From: Prosthecobacter debontii
GTDB taxonomy: Bacteria; Verrucomicrobiota; Verrucomicrobiia; Verrucomicrobiales; Akkermansiaceae
Reading direction: 5' to 3'
Length of the DNA stretch: 64,000 nt
Assembly: GCA_945873125.1 (NCBI GenBank)
Contig: CAMCBV010000004.1
Location: 38,001 to 102,000 of the forward strand
A program made the translations under genes and the position numbers. Positions 19,827 to 29,888 of the stretch are shown in pieces. Position 1 is the stretch's first letter, and every line of letters begins with the position of its first letter. A model generated the notes under the pieces. The model did no database searches and was not told where the DNA came from. It was given only the letters and a program-made list of their open reading frames with translations.

Positions 19827-20768
19827 TTAATAACCTAGGCGGGTCGCGCAATCGGCAAGAATTTCGCTTTCCCATTCCGGACGTTTCGCGGATTTAGGAT
19901 GGGTGAGTGCGGATGGAATGCGACCGATGAGATTTTGAAAAATCGCGCAGGAATGTTTGTAAGCCGGAACAGGTGCACGGAATGCGATGTTGCCGAGATA
20001 CTGGATGTTATCGGTGAGTTTCGCGTAGCGGTCATCGCCTTCTAACCAATATTTGTCGCGAAGCGCAAAGAGCTCAGGACAGAAAGCGGCGAGTCCGAGC
20101 AAGTAATCCGAGCCGTATTCAGTCATGTCGATCGCAAGATCGTTACCGGTGAAAATTTTAAAATCGGGTCGGACTTCATCACGGACTTCCAGACGGCGCA
20201 TTTCGATATCGCGTTCCAGTGATGAATGTTTGATGCCTTTAAGTGATGGAATGTTGATCAGGCCCTTGAAAGTTTCCTCATTAAAAATCATGCCGTTTGG
20301 CGCAAACATGGCACCGAGTTCGAATGCGATCACCGATTCATAGCCGTCGCAGACTTCGGCGTAGAGATCGATGATTTGCGATGCTTTCCATGGATGAAAA
20401 CGTGTAGTTTGAAAAAGGATGGGCGTGCCTCCGTGGGAAACGATTTCATCCATTTGGGATTTATATAGCTGTACCAGATCACCCTCGAGGCCTTCGACAA
20501 ATACGCCAGCGATGAAATCCCTTTTGCCGGCAATGGTTTGTTGGGTCAGTTCTAATATTCGGCTTCGTTCATCACAGGTCAGATAATTCGCATAACCGGT
20601 GTCCATATTCACCGCGCAGCCGAGTCCGGCATCGGAGGTGCGGGCTACGGCGGCTTGAAACGCATCTTCTGCAATCGTGCCATCGGGATTGAAAGGCAGC
20701 AAACATGCGGCATATCCCGTGGTTTGACGATGCAGTTTTATTGACTGGTGACGTTTGGCGAGTGACAT
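19827..20768 (-). CDS. Dihydrodipicolinate synthase family protein (class I aldolase)
   Basis: AACLLPFNPDGTIAEDAFQAAV; KGIKHSSLERDIE (Schiff-base Lys region). Confidence 0.75.
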   Translation of the reverse strand: MSLAKRHQSIKLHRQTTGYAACLLPFNPDGTIAEDAFQAAVARTSDAGLGCAVNMDTGYANYLTCDERSRILELTQQTIAGKRDFIAGVFVEGLEGDLVQLYKSQMDEIVSHGGTPILFQTTRFHPWKASQIIDLYAEVCDGYESVIAFELGAMFAPNGMIFNEETFKGLINIPSLKGIKHSSLERDIEMRRLEVRDEVRPDFKIFTGNDLAIDMTEYGSDYLLGLAAFCPELFALRDKYWLEGDDRYAKLTDNIQYLGNIAFRAPVPAYKHSCAIFQNLIGRIPSALTHPKSAKRPEWESEILADCATRLGY

Positions 20769-20873
20769 GATCGGATGGCTCTTACGTCTTTATTATTTGC
20801 ATGTAAAATTATTTTTTCTCTAAAGTGGAATTTTTTGTCATGACATCGGAGTAGGTTTGCGAAAGATGGAGTC

Positions 20874-21248
20874 ATGTACGAAGCGACAGGTAAAATTAAG
20901 GTGATTTATGAAACACAGTCTTTTCCGAGTGGGTTTTCCAAACGGGAATTCGTAGTGACAACGGCGGACAGCAAGTATCCGCAAGATTTGAAATTCGAGG
21001 TTGTGAAGGACAAGTGTGGTATCTTGGACAACTATAAGGAAGGCAGCGATGTTGTCGTGAATTTTGATGTCCGCGGTAACGAGTATAACGGAAAATACTA
21101 TGTGAACTTATCCTGCTGGAAACTGTCCGGAGGAACGGGTGGTGGTGGCCGTAACAAAGAATATTCCCAAGAATCTCCGGGTCATGCCGAGCCTTCGCCT
21201 GAGGACTTACGCAAGACGGATGATTTCGATGACGATATTCCGTTTTGA
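20874..21248 (+). CDS. DUF3127-type protein (OB-fold-like)
   Basis: GKIKVIYETQSFPSGFSKREFVVTTADSKYPQDLKFEVVKDKC; acidic tail DDFDDDIPF resembling SSB-type tips. Confidence 0.8.
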   Translation: MYEATGKIKVIYETQSFPSGFSKREFVVTTADSKYPQDLKFEVVKDKCGILDNYKEGSDVVVNFDVRGNEYNGKYYVNLSCWKLSGGTGGGGRNKEYSQESPGHAEPSPEDLRKTDDFDDDIPF

Positions 21249-21257
21249 TTGAAGAGG

Positions 21258-21347
21258 CTTAACCACGAAAAACACGAAAGGAATAGCTGAGAGTAAATGC
21301 TCAGGATTCATTTCATTGTTTCGTGAACTTTTTTTTGTGTGGTTAAG
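21258..21347. repeat. Imperfect inverted repeat of CCACGAAAAACACGAAA type between convergent genes
   Basis: cttaaccacgaaaaacacgaaa ... tttcgtgaacttttttttgtgtggttaag. Confidence 0.6.
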
Positions 21348-22230
21348 TTGATTCGACCATTGCGCTCCCAATCCGCGCATAGAGCTCGATTTGTTTGCTG
21401 GAGTTTTCTAACAAGTCTTTCGAGAGGGTGACTTTACCAGCTTCGAAAATCGTGATGGTGGATGAACCGCCGAACGCGAAGTAACCTTTCTCCGCACCTT
21501 TTTCGACAAGTTGATTGGGGGTATAGGTTTGGTGAATGGAACCCACGCAAGTGGCGCCGATTTCTAGGATTAGGATCTTTCCGAACTCATTGGTTTGGAG
21601 TTGGGTGAGGGTGCGCTTGTTGGTCCAGAGATAGGATAGCTTTTTCGCCAGAGCGATGGGTGAAACAGAAAAAAGCGGACCGGGAATTGTGCGAGTTTCA
21701 GATGGGATGCCAGCGGCAGGGAAATGGAAGCGGTGATAATCGACCGGGCACAGCCGCGACAGCACCAGTGAGCCGTTGGCGTATTTTGCAGCAAGACCTG
21801 GATCGCCAAGAAGGGTGGGGAGGTCAAAAGTTTGGCCTTTTACGAAAAACGAATGGATTTTTGAGATATCAGGAAAACCGAGGTGGCGCCCATCGGCTGG
21901 GAAAACGATGGGTTCGGCTGATATGGGGCGGGCTTCCGGTTTGAGTTTGCGGAAGAAAAACTCGTTGAAACTTTTGTAAGAGGAGGGTGCTTCGAGAAAA
22001 TCCGCCGGATTCATCGCGTATTTCTCAATGAATGGCAGAATCCGGTTTGCGGAATCGGGTTTTGACATGCGCCTGCCATACCATTTGGAGAACCCATGGC
22101 GCTTGACCAGAGCGTGGAGTGCGAGTTTACCGAATGGATTTCCGTATGTCCAACGCAGGAAAGATTCGCCATAGATCTGCTCGGTTTCCAGTTTTTGGGT
22201 GTGTCGGTTGAAATAACGGATGGTTTCCAC
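21343..22230 (-). CDS. psd: Phosphatidylserine decarboxylase
   Basis: LCPVDYHRFHFPAAG, C-terminal FGGSSTITIFEAGKV. Confidence 0.92.
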   Translation of the reverse strand: METIRYFNRHTQKLETEQIYGESFLRWTYGNPFGKLALHALVKRHGFSKWYGRRMSKPDSANRILPFIEKYAMNPADFLEAPSSYKSFNEFFFRKLKPEARPISAEPIVFPADGRHLGFPDISKIHSFFVKGQTFDLPTLLGDPGLAAKYANGSLVLSRLCPVDYHRFHFPAAGIPSETRTIPGPLFSVSPIALAKKLSYLWTNKRTLTQLQTNEFGKILILEIGATCVGSIHQTYTPNQLVEKGAEKGYFAFGGSSTITIFEAGKVTLSKDLLENSSKQIELYARIGSAMVEST

Positions 22231-22359
22231 GCAGGCAGGAAACCCTTTGTGAATATGAATGTCAAAGAACTATAAAAGTGGAAATAAGTGAGCGATTAGC
22301 CACGTAGTATCCTTGAATTGAACTTGCGGGGCATGCATTCCGCGTTTATCTCCCCAAAA

Positions 22360-22953
22360 ATGAAAGTCTCCTCTATCCTTATCCCAATGATCTTTCTCTG
22401 TCTCCTGGGCTGTGAGAAGCGCAAAGAGCGGGTTCTTGTTGAGGAAATGCGGCATCGGACAACCAAAGACGTCTCTCCGAAAATGTTCGCTACGAGCGAT
22501 GAAAGATTTCGTGATATCAAGCCAAGTCCTGTTCAGGGAAATCCTCCGGCACATTGGTTGGCGTTACCTGCGAATCAGTTCCGTTTGCTCAATTATCGTT
22601 TTGGAGAGTCAGGGCTGGGGGAGGTTTACGTATCGATCTCTTCCGGCGGTGTGCTGGAAAATGCGAATCGCTGGCTCAAGCAGTTTGGACGTGAAGCGAT
22701 GACTGCCGAAAGTTTCTCAACCATGCAAAAGATTCCAGTGGTGGGTATGGAAGGCGTATGGATTGAAGCGGAAGGTGAGTATGGAGCTGGCATGGGTGCT
22801 GATTCGAAACCGGGTTATGGACTGGCGGGTGTGATTGCTGAAACAGGAGGACAAATCATCACGGTCAAAATGATCGGACCGAAAAACGAGGTGGATGCCG
22901 AAAAACCCGCACTCCGCGAATACATCGGTAGCTTGCGGATGAACGAAAAATGA
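22360..22953 (+). CDS. Hypothetical lipoprotein
   Basis: MKVSSILIPMIFLCLLGCEKRKE lipobox LLGC; precedes the resB gene. Confidence 0.7.
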   Translation: MKVSSILIPMIFLCLLGCEKRKERVLVEEMRHRTTKDVSPKMFATSDERFRDIKPSPVQGNPPAHWLALPANQFRLLNYRFGESGLGEVYVSISSGGVLENANRWLKQFGREAMTAESFSTMQKIPVVGMEGVWIEAEGEYGAGMGADSKPGYGLAGVIAETGGQIITVKMIGPKNEVDAEKPALREYIGSLRMNEK

Positions 22954-22979
22954 TCTGAAGATTTTTTAGCCAATTATAA

Positions 22980-24215
22980 ATGGACACCCAATCTTACACC
23001 AAGGAAATGCCTCGCGAGAAATCTGTGCTTCGTCTGGTTTATGATTTCCTCTCCGGATTCAAACTCGCGACAGCTGTTCTGCTGCTTCTGTTGCTGCTCA
23101 CTTGGCTGGCTACACTGGAGCAGATTGATCACGGTTTGTACGCGACTTTGAATAAGTATTTCAGCTGGAAATCCTTTTTTCTCATTCCTGAAATCAACGG
23201 TAAGAAAATACCGCTGATTTTACCCGGCGGTTATTATGTTTGCGCATTGCTGCTGGTGAACATGATCCTCGGTGGGGTCATTCGCATTCGCAAAGGTCCG
23301 AAACAGATCGGAAATCTCATCGCTCATTTCGGAATTATTTTCATGCTAATTGCCGGGGGAGTGGCTCACCACTTTGAGGAGCGTGGCAATATGGCGATTT
23401 ATCCCGGTGAAAGTAGTAACGTGGCAGAGGATTATCATGAATACGTTATCGAAGTCGCTGAAGTGAAAAACGGTGAACTCGATAAGTTTCACATCATTCG
23501 TGGTGATTCTCTAACCGATCTCAAAGGCGGAAATCAGAGAAAGTTTGATTTCAAGGATGTGCCGTTTTCACTTATTGTGTCCGGACACCTGAAAAATTCT
23601 CAGCCAGTAAATATTACTGAACAAGCTCCGAAGAAGGGTGAGTTAGTCACTGACGGTTATTATTTGTTCGAGCGCCCTGCAGATGAAACAGCTGAAAGAA
23701 ACATAGCTGGGGCGTATGCTCAGGTCGTTTTTGATGATGGTGAGAAATCCGCGCCTTTTATTTTGTTTGGAGCGAGCTATTACCCATTCACCGTGCGGGA
23801 TGGCGAAAGGCTTTTCACCGTCGATATGCACAAGCGTTTGTGGCAGATGCCGTTCGATGTGAAGCTGGACAAGTTTAAAGCAGAATTCCATCCCGGTACA
23901 TCCCGACCTGCTGAGTTTGTTAGCGATGTTCGCCGCATTGAAAACGGTCAGGAGGCTAAGGTGCGTATCGAGATGAACGAGCCGATGCGTTATGAGGGTT
24001 TCACATTTTTTCAAGCGAGTTACGGACCGCCAGATGCGAAACCCGGTGATGTGATGTTTACAGTTTTGGAAGTAGTCAAAAACCCTGCGGATATGTGGCC
24101 TGAATACAGCCTCTATATCGTCGCGTTTGGTATGCTCGTTACTTTTTTAACTAAACTCATCGGTCACGTTCAGACCGTTTCAAAAAAGAGACAGAACCAT
24201 GCAAAAAAAATCTAA
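22980..24215 (+). CDS. resB: Cytochrome c biogenesis protein ResB
   Basis: SGFKLATAVLLLLLLLTWLATLEQ; GFTFFQASYGPP; followed by CcsA. Confidence 0.88.
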   Translation: MDTQSYTKEMPREKSVLRLVYDFLSGFKLATAVLLLLLLLTWLATLEQIDHGLYATLNKYFSWKSFFLIPEINGKKIPLILPGGYYVCALLLVNMILGGVIRIRKGPKQIGNLIAHFGIIFMLIAGGVAHHFEERGNMAIYPGESSNVAEDYHEYVIEVAEVKNGELDKFHIIRGDSLTDLKGGNQRKFDFKDVPFSLIVSGHLKNSQPVNITEQAPKKGELVTDGYYLFERPADETAERNIAGAYAQVVFDDGEKSAPFILFGASYYPFTVRDGERLFTVDMHKRLWQMPFDVKLDKFKAEFHPGTSRPAEFVSDVRRIENGQEAKVRIEMNEPMRYEGFTFFQASYGPPDAKPGDVMFTVLEVVKNPADMWPEYSLYIVAFGMLVTFLTKLIGHVQTVSKKRQNHAKKI

Positions 24216-26211
24216 AGTAGGCAGCTGGGTTTTCGCGATTCTTGCCGCCATCGGTCTGGTCATGGCGTTGGTGAATCTTTTCATCGATAATATGCCCAAA
24301 GGTGAGGTTCAAAAAGTGGAGGGTTATAAACCGTGGGATAAGGAAACGATTGATTTGGTGTCCGAACTACCCCTGCAAGACGGAGGTCGTATCAAGCCGT
24401 TTTCAACTTTCGCGGGTTTTAAAATGCTGGGTTATCATGGTGCGCGGTCGATGAAAGTGAAGGACGACGCGGGTGTGGTTCATAAAATCAAACCGACCGC
24501 TTGGCTTATGGAAACCGTTTTTCGTCCGCATGTGGCGATCAAGCTCCCCACGTTCCGTATTGATAACTCCAAAGTATTAGAAGCGATTGATGTTAAACAA
24601 AAAGGCCGCCGCGATCGTTACAGTTACGAGGAGATTATTGAGGGTCGTGAGAAATTGTTTGAACTCGCAAAATCCTATGAACCCATCGAAAAGAAAAAAC
24701 GTGATCCTGAGCAGCAACAGACGATTGACCTTGCTTACAACATCAGAAATTACGAAGCGCTCTTGGGTTATTTCAGTTACGCGATAACCGGTGTCAAACT
24801 TGATGGAACAGGCGTGGATGGTGCGCCGGATCAGCGTGTGGATTTCAGTGCTGTGATGTCATCCGCTCCTGGCTTAATTCCTGAACTGGAACGAATAAAA
24901 TCCGAACAGGGACGGGTTCCTGAGCGGCTTTTGTCTCTCCTGCAGCAGATTGAAGACGGCGCAAATTATGCCAAATACGGACTTTTCATGCTGCCTCCGG
25001 CAGACACATCCAAAAAAGATTGGTTAACGGCAGGAAACGCAATCATGGAAACGATGACTTTGAAATCCGATAAACCTGATGTTGCAATTAAAGATATTGC
25101 TGCAACGGAAGTCGCTGTTCGTGAACTGGCAAATGGTGAAAAAGGATTTCGAGAGGCGATGACAAGATGGATCAAGCGCACAAACGATCGCGCCAAGCCA
25201 GATGATATAAAATTCATTTCACTGGAGGCGACTTATTTCAAGAGAGACTTTTTTCTTAATGCCATGATCCTTTTTCTGCTGGGATCGATAAGCTCACTTG
25301 TCATGTGGGGCCTTGGCCAGTCACGAGTGGCGAAACTTTTCTACTGGGTAACTTTATCCACGACAGTGATTGCTGTCGCATTGTGTGTGACGGCAATTGT
25401 GATTCGCTGTATCATCATGCAGCGTCCACCAGTTGGTAATTTATATGATACGGTGATTTTTATTGGCACCACGGGTGTGATCCTGTCGCTGGTTGTTGAA
25501 TGGATCAGCAGGAATAGGTTTTCACTCGGAATCGCTCCCGTGCTCGGAACGGCTCTGATTATTTTGGCGCGTCGCTATGAAGTTGGCGATGCCGGAGATC
25601 ACTTGGATCCATTGGTTGCTGTTTTGGATTCTAATTACTGGCTTACTACCCATGTGATCTGTATCACGCTTGGGTATACGGGTGGGTTATTGGCTGCGAT
25701 GCTCTCCTGTGGCTATATTCTCATGCGCGGTCTGAATCTCGATGGTGATAACAAAGAGCTGCGCCGCTCACTTACCAAGGTCGTATACGGATGTATCTGT
25801 TTGACGGTTTTTCTCTCATTGGTCGGAACCGTGCTTGGTGGTATCTGGGCGAACTATTCTTGGGGACGTTTCTGGGGCTGGGATCCGAAAGAAAATGGTG
25901 CACTCATGATTGTGCTGTGGACTCTTGCTATTCTTCACGCGCGCCTCGGTGGCATCATCAAGGATTGGGGATTGCATCTGGCTTCGATTTTCACGGCCTG
26001 TGTCATTGCTTTCTCATGGTGGCATGTGAATTTCCTTGGTGTGGGTCTGCATAACTATGGTTTCACCACCGGCAAGGGCACGATTTGGATTTTCTATATC
26101 GTCATGCTCGTCTTCATGTTGTTTGGATTCATGGCGATGTTTATGGAGAAATCATCAGTCGATCATAAGGTCCAGAAGAACCTAGATGACGCGGATTTGG
26201 CAAAGTCTTGA
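24199..26211 (+). CDS. ccsA: Cytochrome c biogenesis protein CcsA
   Basis: YSWGRFWGWDPKENGALMIVLW (WWD motif), multi-TM. Confidence 0.92.
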   Translation: MQKKSKVGSWVFAILAAIGLVMALVNLFIDNMPKGEVQKVEGYKPWDKETIDLVSELPLQDGGRIKPFSTFAGFKMLGYHGARSMKVKDDAGVVHKIKPTAWLMETVFRPHVAIKLPTFRIDNSKVLEAIDVKQKGRRDRYSYEEIIEGREKLFELAKSYEPIEKKKRDPEQQQTIDLAYNIRNYEALLGYFSYAITGVKLDGTGVDGAPDQRVDFSAVMSSAPGLIPELERIKSEQGRVPERLLSLLQQIEDGANYAKYGLFMLPPADTSKKDWLTAGNAIMETMTLKSDKPDVAIKDIAATEVAVRELANGEKGFREAMTRWIKRTNDRAKPDDIKFISLEATYFKRDFFLNAMILFLLGSISSLVMWGLGQSRVAKLFYWVTLSTTVIAVALCVTAIVIRCIIMQRPPVGNLYDTVIFIGTTGVILSLVVEWISRNRFSLGIAPVLGTALIILARRYEVGDAGDHLDPLVAVLDSNYWLTTHVICITLGYTGGLLAAMLSCGYILMRGLNLDGDNKELRRSLTKVVYGCICLTVFLSLVGTVLGGIWANYSWGRFWGWDPKENGALMIVLWTLAILHARLGGIIKDWGLHLASIFTACVIAFSWWHVNFLGVGLHNYGFTTGKGTIWIFYIVMLVFMLFGFMAMFMEKSSVDHKVQKNLDDADLAKS

Positions 26212-26230
26212 TTCTAATCAAAGATTTGAA

Positions 26231-27652
26231 ATGAAACTCACCTGTTTATTTGCTGCGATTATTTTAGCGCTTGCCTGCCTCGTTCAAGGTCAGTCGGCAG
26301 ATAAACCAAACTTTCTCTTCATTATTTCAGACGATCAGAGTTATGAAACGATACGTGCTTTGGGTCATACGGATATCGAGACGCCAAATTTGGATCGTCT
26401 GACAGCAAGTGGCACGACTTTCACCCATGCCTACAACATGGGTGCATGGCATGGTGCGGTCTGTGTGGCAAGCCGGACGATGCTGGCGACTGGACACACG
26501 GTATGGAATGCCCATGCGATAGAGAAATCACTCACTGCGGAACGCGAGGCTGGTCGGTTGTGGTCACAGCGCATGGCGGCTCAAGGTTATGAAACTTACA
26601 TGAGTGGAAAATGGCACGTTGGAGTCAAAGCGAATCAAATCTTTGCCAACACCGTGAACATTCGTGCAGGGATGCCGCAAGATGCTTCCCGAGCTTACAA
26701 TCGTCCGCTGCGCGGTGTGCCTGATACATGGAGTCCAAGCGATGAAAGTTTGGGGGGGTATTGGAAAGGCGGCAAACATTGGAGTGAGGCATTGGGAGAC
26801 GATGGGACCGGACTCATTGAAAAGGCAGCGAAGTCGGAAAAACCGTTTTTCATGTATCTTGCTTTCAATGCGCCTCATGATCCCCGCCAGTCGCCCAAAG
26901 AATTTGTCGATCGCTACCCCTTGGATCGAATCAAGATTCCGGAAAATTATCTTCCTGAGTATCCTTACAAAGAGCAGATCGGCTGCAGTGCAAAGTTGCG
27001 TGATGAAAATCTCGCGCCATTTCCTCGCGATGAACATGCAGTGAAAGTACATCGTCAGGAATACTATGCGATCATCACGCACATGGATGTTCAGCTAGGC
27101 AGAATCTTAGATGCATTGGAAAAATCCGGTAAAGCGGATAACACATGGATTGTGTTCACGTCAGATCACGGACTTGCTTGTGGACATCATGGTCTGATGG
27201 GTAAACAAAACATGTATGAGCACAGCCTGCGTGTGCCATTCATAGTGAAAGGTCCGGGAGTCAAAGCAGGTGCGAAAAACGAAGCGCCTATCTATCTTCA
27301 AAGTGCCATGGCTACAGCCCTTGATCTAGCGGGAGACGATGGTAAAGATATCCAATTTCAAAGTGTTCGCCCAATATTGGAAGGCAAGAGCAAAGGCTTG
27401 GATGCCGTTTATGCAGGATACATGAAAGTGCAGCGTGCGGTGATTCATGAGGGTTGGAAATTGATCGTTTATCCTGATGCGAAAGCCACGAGGCTTTATC
27501 ACTTAGCGAAAGATCCTCAGGAGTTGAAAGATCTCGCTGCTGACCCTGCTACGCTGGATCGAAAGAAAGCTCTTTTTACAAAACTGCAAACTCTTCAGAA
27601 AGAACTTCATGATGATTTGGATATCGCATCGGTTTTTCCTGAATTGAAGTGA
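26231..27652 (+). CDS. Secreted sulfatase
   Basis: KPNFLFIISDDQSYETIRALGHTDIETPNLDRL; formylglycine-type motif CVASRTMLATG. Confidence 0.92.
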   Translation: MKLTCLFAAIILALACLVQGQSADKPNFLFIISDDQSYETIRALGHTDIETPNLDRLTASGTTFTHAYNMGAWHGAVCVASRTMLATGHTVWNAHAIEKSLTAEREAGRLWSQRMAAQGYETYMSGKWHVGVKANQIFANTVNIRAGMPQDASRAYNRPLRGVPDTWSPSDESLGGYWKGGKHWSEALGDDGTGLIEKAAKSEKPFFMYLAFNAPHDPRQSPKEFVDRYPLDRIKIPENYLPEYPYKEQIGCSAKLRDENLAPFPRDEHAVKVHRQEYYAIITHMDVQLGRILDALEKSGKADNTWIVFTSDHGLACGHHGLMGKQNMYEHSLRVPFIVKGPGVKAGAKNEAPIYLQSAMATALDLAGDDGKDIQFQSVRPILEGKSKGLDAVYAGYMKVQRAVIHEGWKLIVYPDAKATRLYHLAKDPQELKDLAADPATLDRKKALFTKLQTLQKELHDDLDIASVFPELK

Positions 27653-27675
27653 TCGGCTTGAAAAATCGACTTGAT

Positions 27676-27708
27676 ATACAGAAATCTGTAGATTACATAT
27701 TTCTGTAT
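27676..27708. promoter_or_regulatory. Candidate autoregulatory operator of the TA operon
   Basis: ATACAGAAAT...ATTTCTGTAT perfect 10-bp arms plus internal TACAGA-AA-TCTGTA; right arm overlaps the antitoxin ATG. Confidence 0.55.
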
Positions 27709-27967
27709 GGTTACTTCAATTAGTACAACCGAAGCCGCTCGTCATCTGGGTGATTACCTAGCGCGCGTGAAGCATAAAGGGGAGCGCTTTGTGCTGACAA
27801 AGAATGATCTACCTGTTGCGGAACTTTCACCAACATCCGGTATGCGTCGCGCCACGTGGGGTGAATTGAAGGCTGCTGTGATGCGGTTGCCACACGATCC
27901 AGCATTTGCGGATGATTTAGAGAAAGTAAACGATGCTGATCAACCCGCTTTAAATCCATGGGCTTAA
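27707..27967 (+). CDS. Type II antitoxin, Phd/YefM-like
   Basis: SISTTEAARHLGDYLARVKHKGERFVLTKNDLPVAELSP; overlaps the downstream PIN gene. Confidence 0.85.
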   Translation: MVTSISTTEAARHLGDYLARVKHKGERFVLTKNDLPVAELSPTSGMRRATWGELKAAVMRLPHDPAFADDLEKVNDADQPALNPWA

Positions 27968-28371
27968 TGATTGATACATCCGCGCTTATTGCTTGGGAGC
28001 GAGCCATTCATGCCGGCCATGAAATCACTCTCGGCGACGACGAAGAATTATTGTTGCCCGCCGTGGTCTGGGCAGAAGCATTAGCAGGAGTTCGTTTGGC
28101 TGACAGCGCCACTCGCGCAGCTCGTCGTCTTGCTCGATTGGAAGCTCTCCGCCGCTTGACCGGAATCGAGCCTTTCACTGCCGAAATAGCGGAACATCAT
28201 GCCGATATTTTCGCCGAACTCGCCCAAAATGGTAATATGATACCCCAAAACGACATAGCTGTTGCGGCTTCGGCAAGATGTCTAAATTGCGGCGTACTTG
28301 TTGGTCCAAAAGATGAAGCTCATTTTCGGCGTATTTCTGGATTGGAAGTGCGTGTTCTCAAAGTGGAATAA
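27958..28371 (+). CDS. PIN-domain toxin (VapC-like)
   Basis: MIDTSALIAWER, VVWAEALAG, IPQNDIAVAASA acidic residues. Confidence 0.87.
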   Translation: MGLMIDTSALIAWERAIHAGHEITLGDDEELLLPAVVWAEALAGVRLADSATRAARRLARLEALRRLTGIEPFTAEIAEHHADIFAELAQNGNMIPQNDIAVAASARCLNCGVLVGPKDEAHFRRISGLEVRVLKVE

Positions 28372-28412
28372 CATCATTTCACAGCTTGATTTCTTACATA
28401 GCTGACGACTTC

Positions 28413-29864
28413 ATGAAAACTCTGTTTTTGCTTCTCTCTGCGACTGTGCTCGCCGCGGAGAAACCCAACATTATTTTCATCATGGCGGATGATCAGGGGT
28501 ATGGCGATACAGGTTCGTACAATCCCGAATCAAAAATTAAAACTCCTGGCGTCGATCGTATCGCCAAGGAGGGCATGCGTTTCACCGATGCTCATAGTGG
28601 ATCGTCGGTTTGTACGCCAACTCGCTACGGTTTATTAACGGGTCGCTACTCATGGCGTAGTCGCCTGCAGTCGGGCGTTTTGACTGTAAAATCGAGTCAT
28701 GGTAGTTTGATCGCACCTTCCATCCTGACCGTTCCGGAATTTCTCAAGGAGCAAGGCTATCAAACGGCCATCGTTGGCAAATGGCATCTCGGCTTTAACT
28801 TCCAATTTCCTGAGGGAGCTAAGTCAGAAACGATCGTTACTCAAAAACCTTACGGTAAATTTTCAATTGAAGCCGCACCAGTTGGCACCAAAGTCATCGA
28901 TGGGCCGATTCAACATGGCTTCGATGTGTTTCATGGATTCCATAATGCTCGAGAAATGCATTCGTGGTGTGTCAATGATGAGGTGACGGAACACATTCCG
29001 CTCGATCAAGTGATCACTCGTTTGGGTGATAGAAGTATTGAATTCATCGAGAAAGAAACGAAGGCAAACCAACCGTTTTTCCTCTATCTTCCGCTAGGTT
29101 CTCCGCATACACCCATCGTTCCATCTGAGAGGTGGGTGGGTAAAAGTGGAATCAGTATTTATGCTGATTTCGTGATGGAGTCCGATCATTGTGTGGTGCG
29201 TGTTCTTGAGGCTCTGGACCGATTGGGTATAGCTAATAACACCTTGGTGTTTTTCACAGCTGACAATGGCTGCTCGCCCGAAGCGAATTTCAAAGAGCTG
29301 TTAGCCAAAGGACATGATCCAAGTTATTCTCTCAGGGGTATGAAATCCGATGCATGGGACGGCGGACACCGTGTGCCTTATGTTGTGCGTTGGCCAAAAT
29401 TCATCAAGCCAGGGAGCGTTTCTGACGAACTGATCTGTCATAACAATCTGATGGCGACCTGTGCCGAAATCCTCACGGCCAAACTGCCTCAAACAGCCGC
29501 TTTGGATAGTTTCTCCATTCTGCCTGTGCTTAAGGGAGAAGCGCTGAAAGAGCCAACTCATCCCTTTGTTATCCATCATTCCATCACTGGTCGATTTGCC
29601 ATCCGCAAAGGTGATTGGAAATTCATCGCCGCCAAAGGCTCAGGTGGATGGTCGAAAGGCGACGATGGTGAAGCCTCCCAACTTTATGACATGGCAAATG
29701 ATCGCAAGGAATCGAAGAATCTTGTCGCCGAAAAAGCTGGAACTGCAGCAGAGCTCACCAAGTTGCTAGAGTTCGCTATCGCCAACGGCCGAACAACACC
29801 TGGGGCAAATCAGAAAAACGATGTCGATGTCGTCTTGTGGAAAGATAAGGCAGTGAAGAAGTAA
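28413..29864 (+). CDS. Secreted arylsulfatase
   Basis: KPNIIFIMADDQGYGDTGSY, CTPTRYGLLTGRYSWR, GKWHLGF. Confidence 0.94.
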   Translation: MKTLFLLLSATVLAAEKPNIIFIMADDQGYGDTGSYNPESKIKTPGVDRIAKEGMRFTDAHSGSSVCTPTRYGLLTGRYSWRSRLQSGVLTVKSSHGSLIAPSILTVPEFLKEQGYQTAIVGKWHLGFNFQFPEGAKSETIVTQKPYGKFSIEAAPVGTKVIDGPIQHGFDVFHGFHNAREMHSWCVNDEVTEHIPLDQVITRLGDRSIEFIEKETKANQPFFLYLPLGSPHTPIVPSERWVGKSGISIYADFVMESDHCVVRVLEALDRLGIANNTLVFFTADNGCSPEANFKELLAKGHDPSYSLRGMKSDAWDGGHRVPYVVRWPKFIKPGSVSDELICHNNLMATCAEILTAKLPQTAALDSFSILPVLKGEALKEPTHPFVIHHSITGRFAIRKGDWKFIAAKGSGGWSKGDDGEASQLYDMANDRKESKNLVAEKAGTAAELTKLLEFAIANGRTTPGANQKNDVDVVLWKDKAVKK

Positions 29865-29888
29865 AACGTGGCATGAAATCCGCCACCA

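Noticed and set aside
20790-20815. Possible LacI operator near tttgcatgtaaaa upstream of the DHDPS-like gene
   Set aside because: Palindrome too short and lacks the usual central CG; cannot be supported without other sites.
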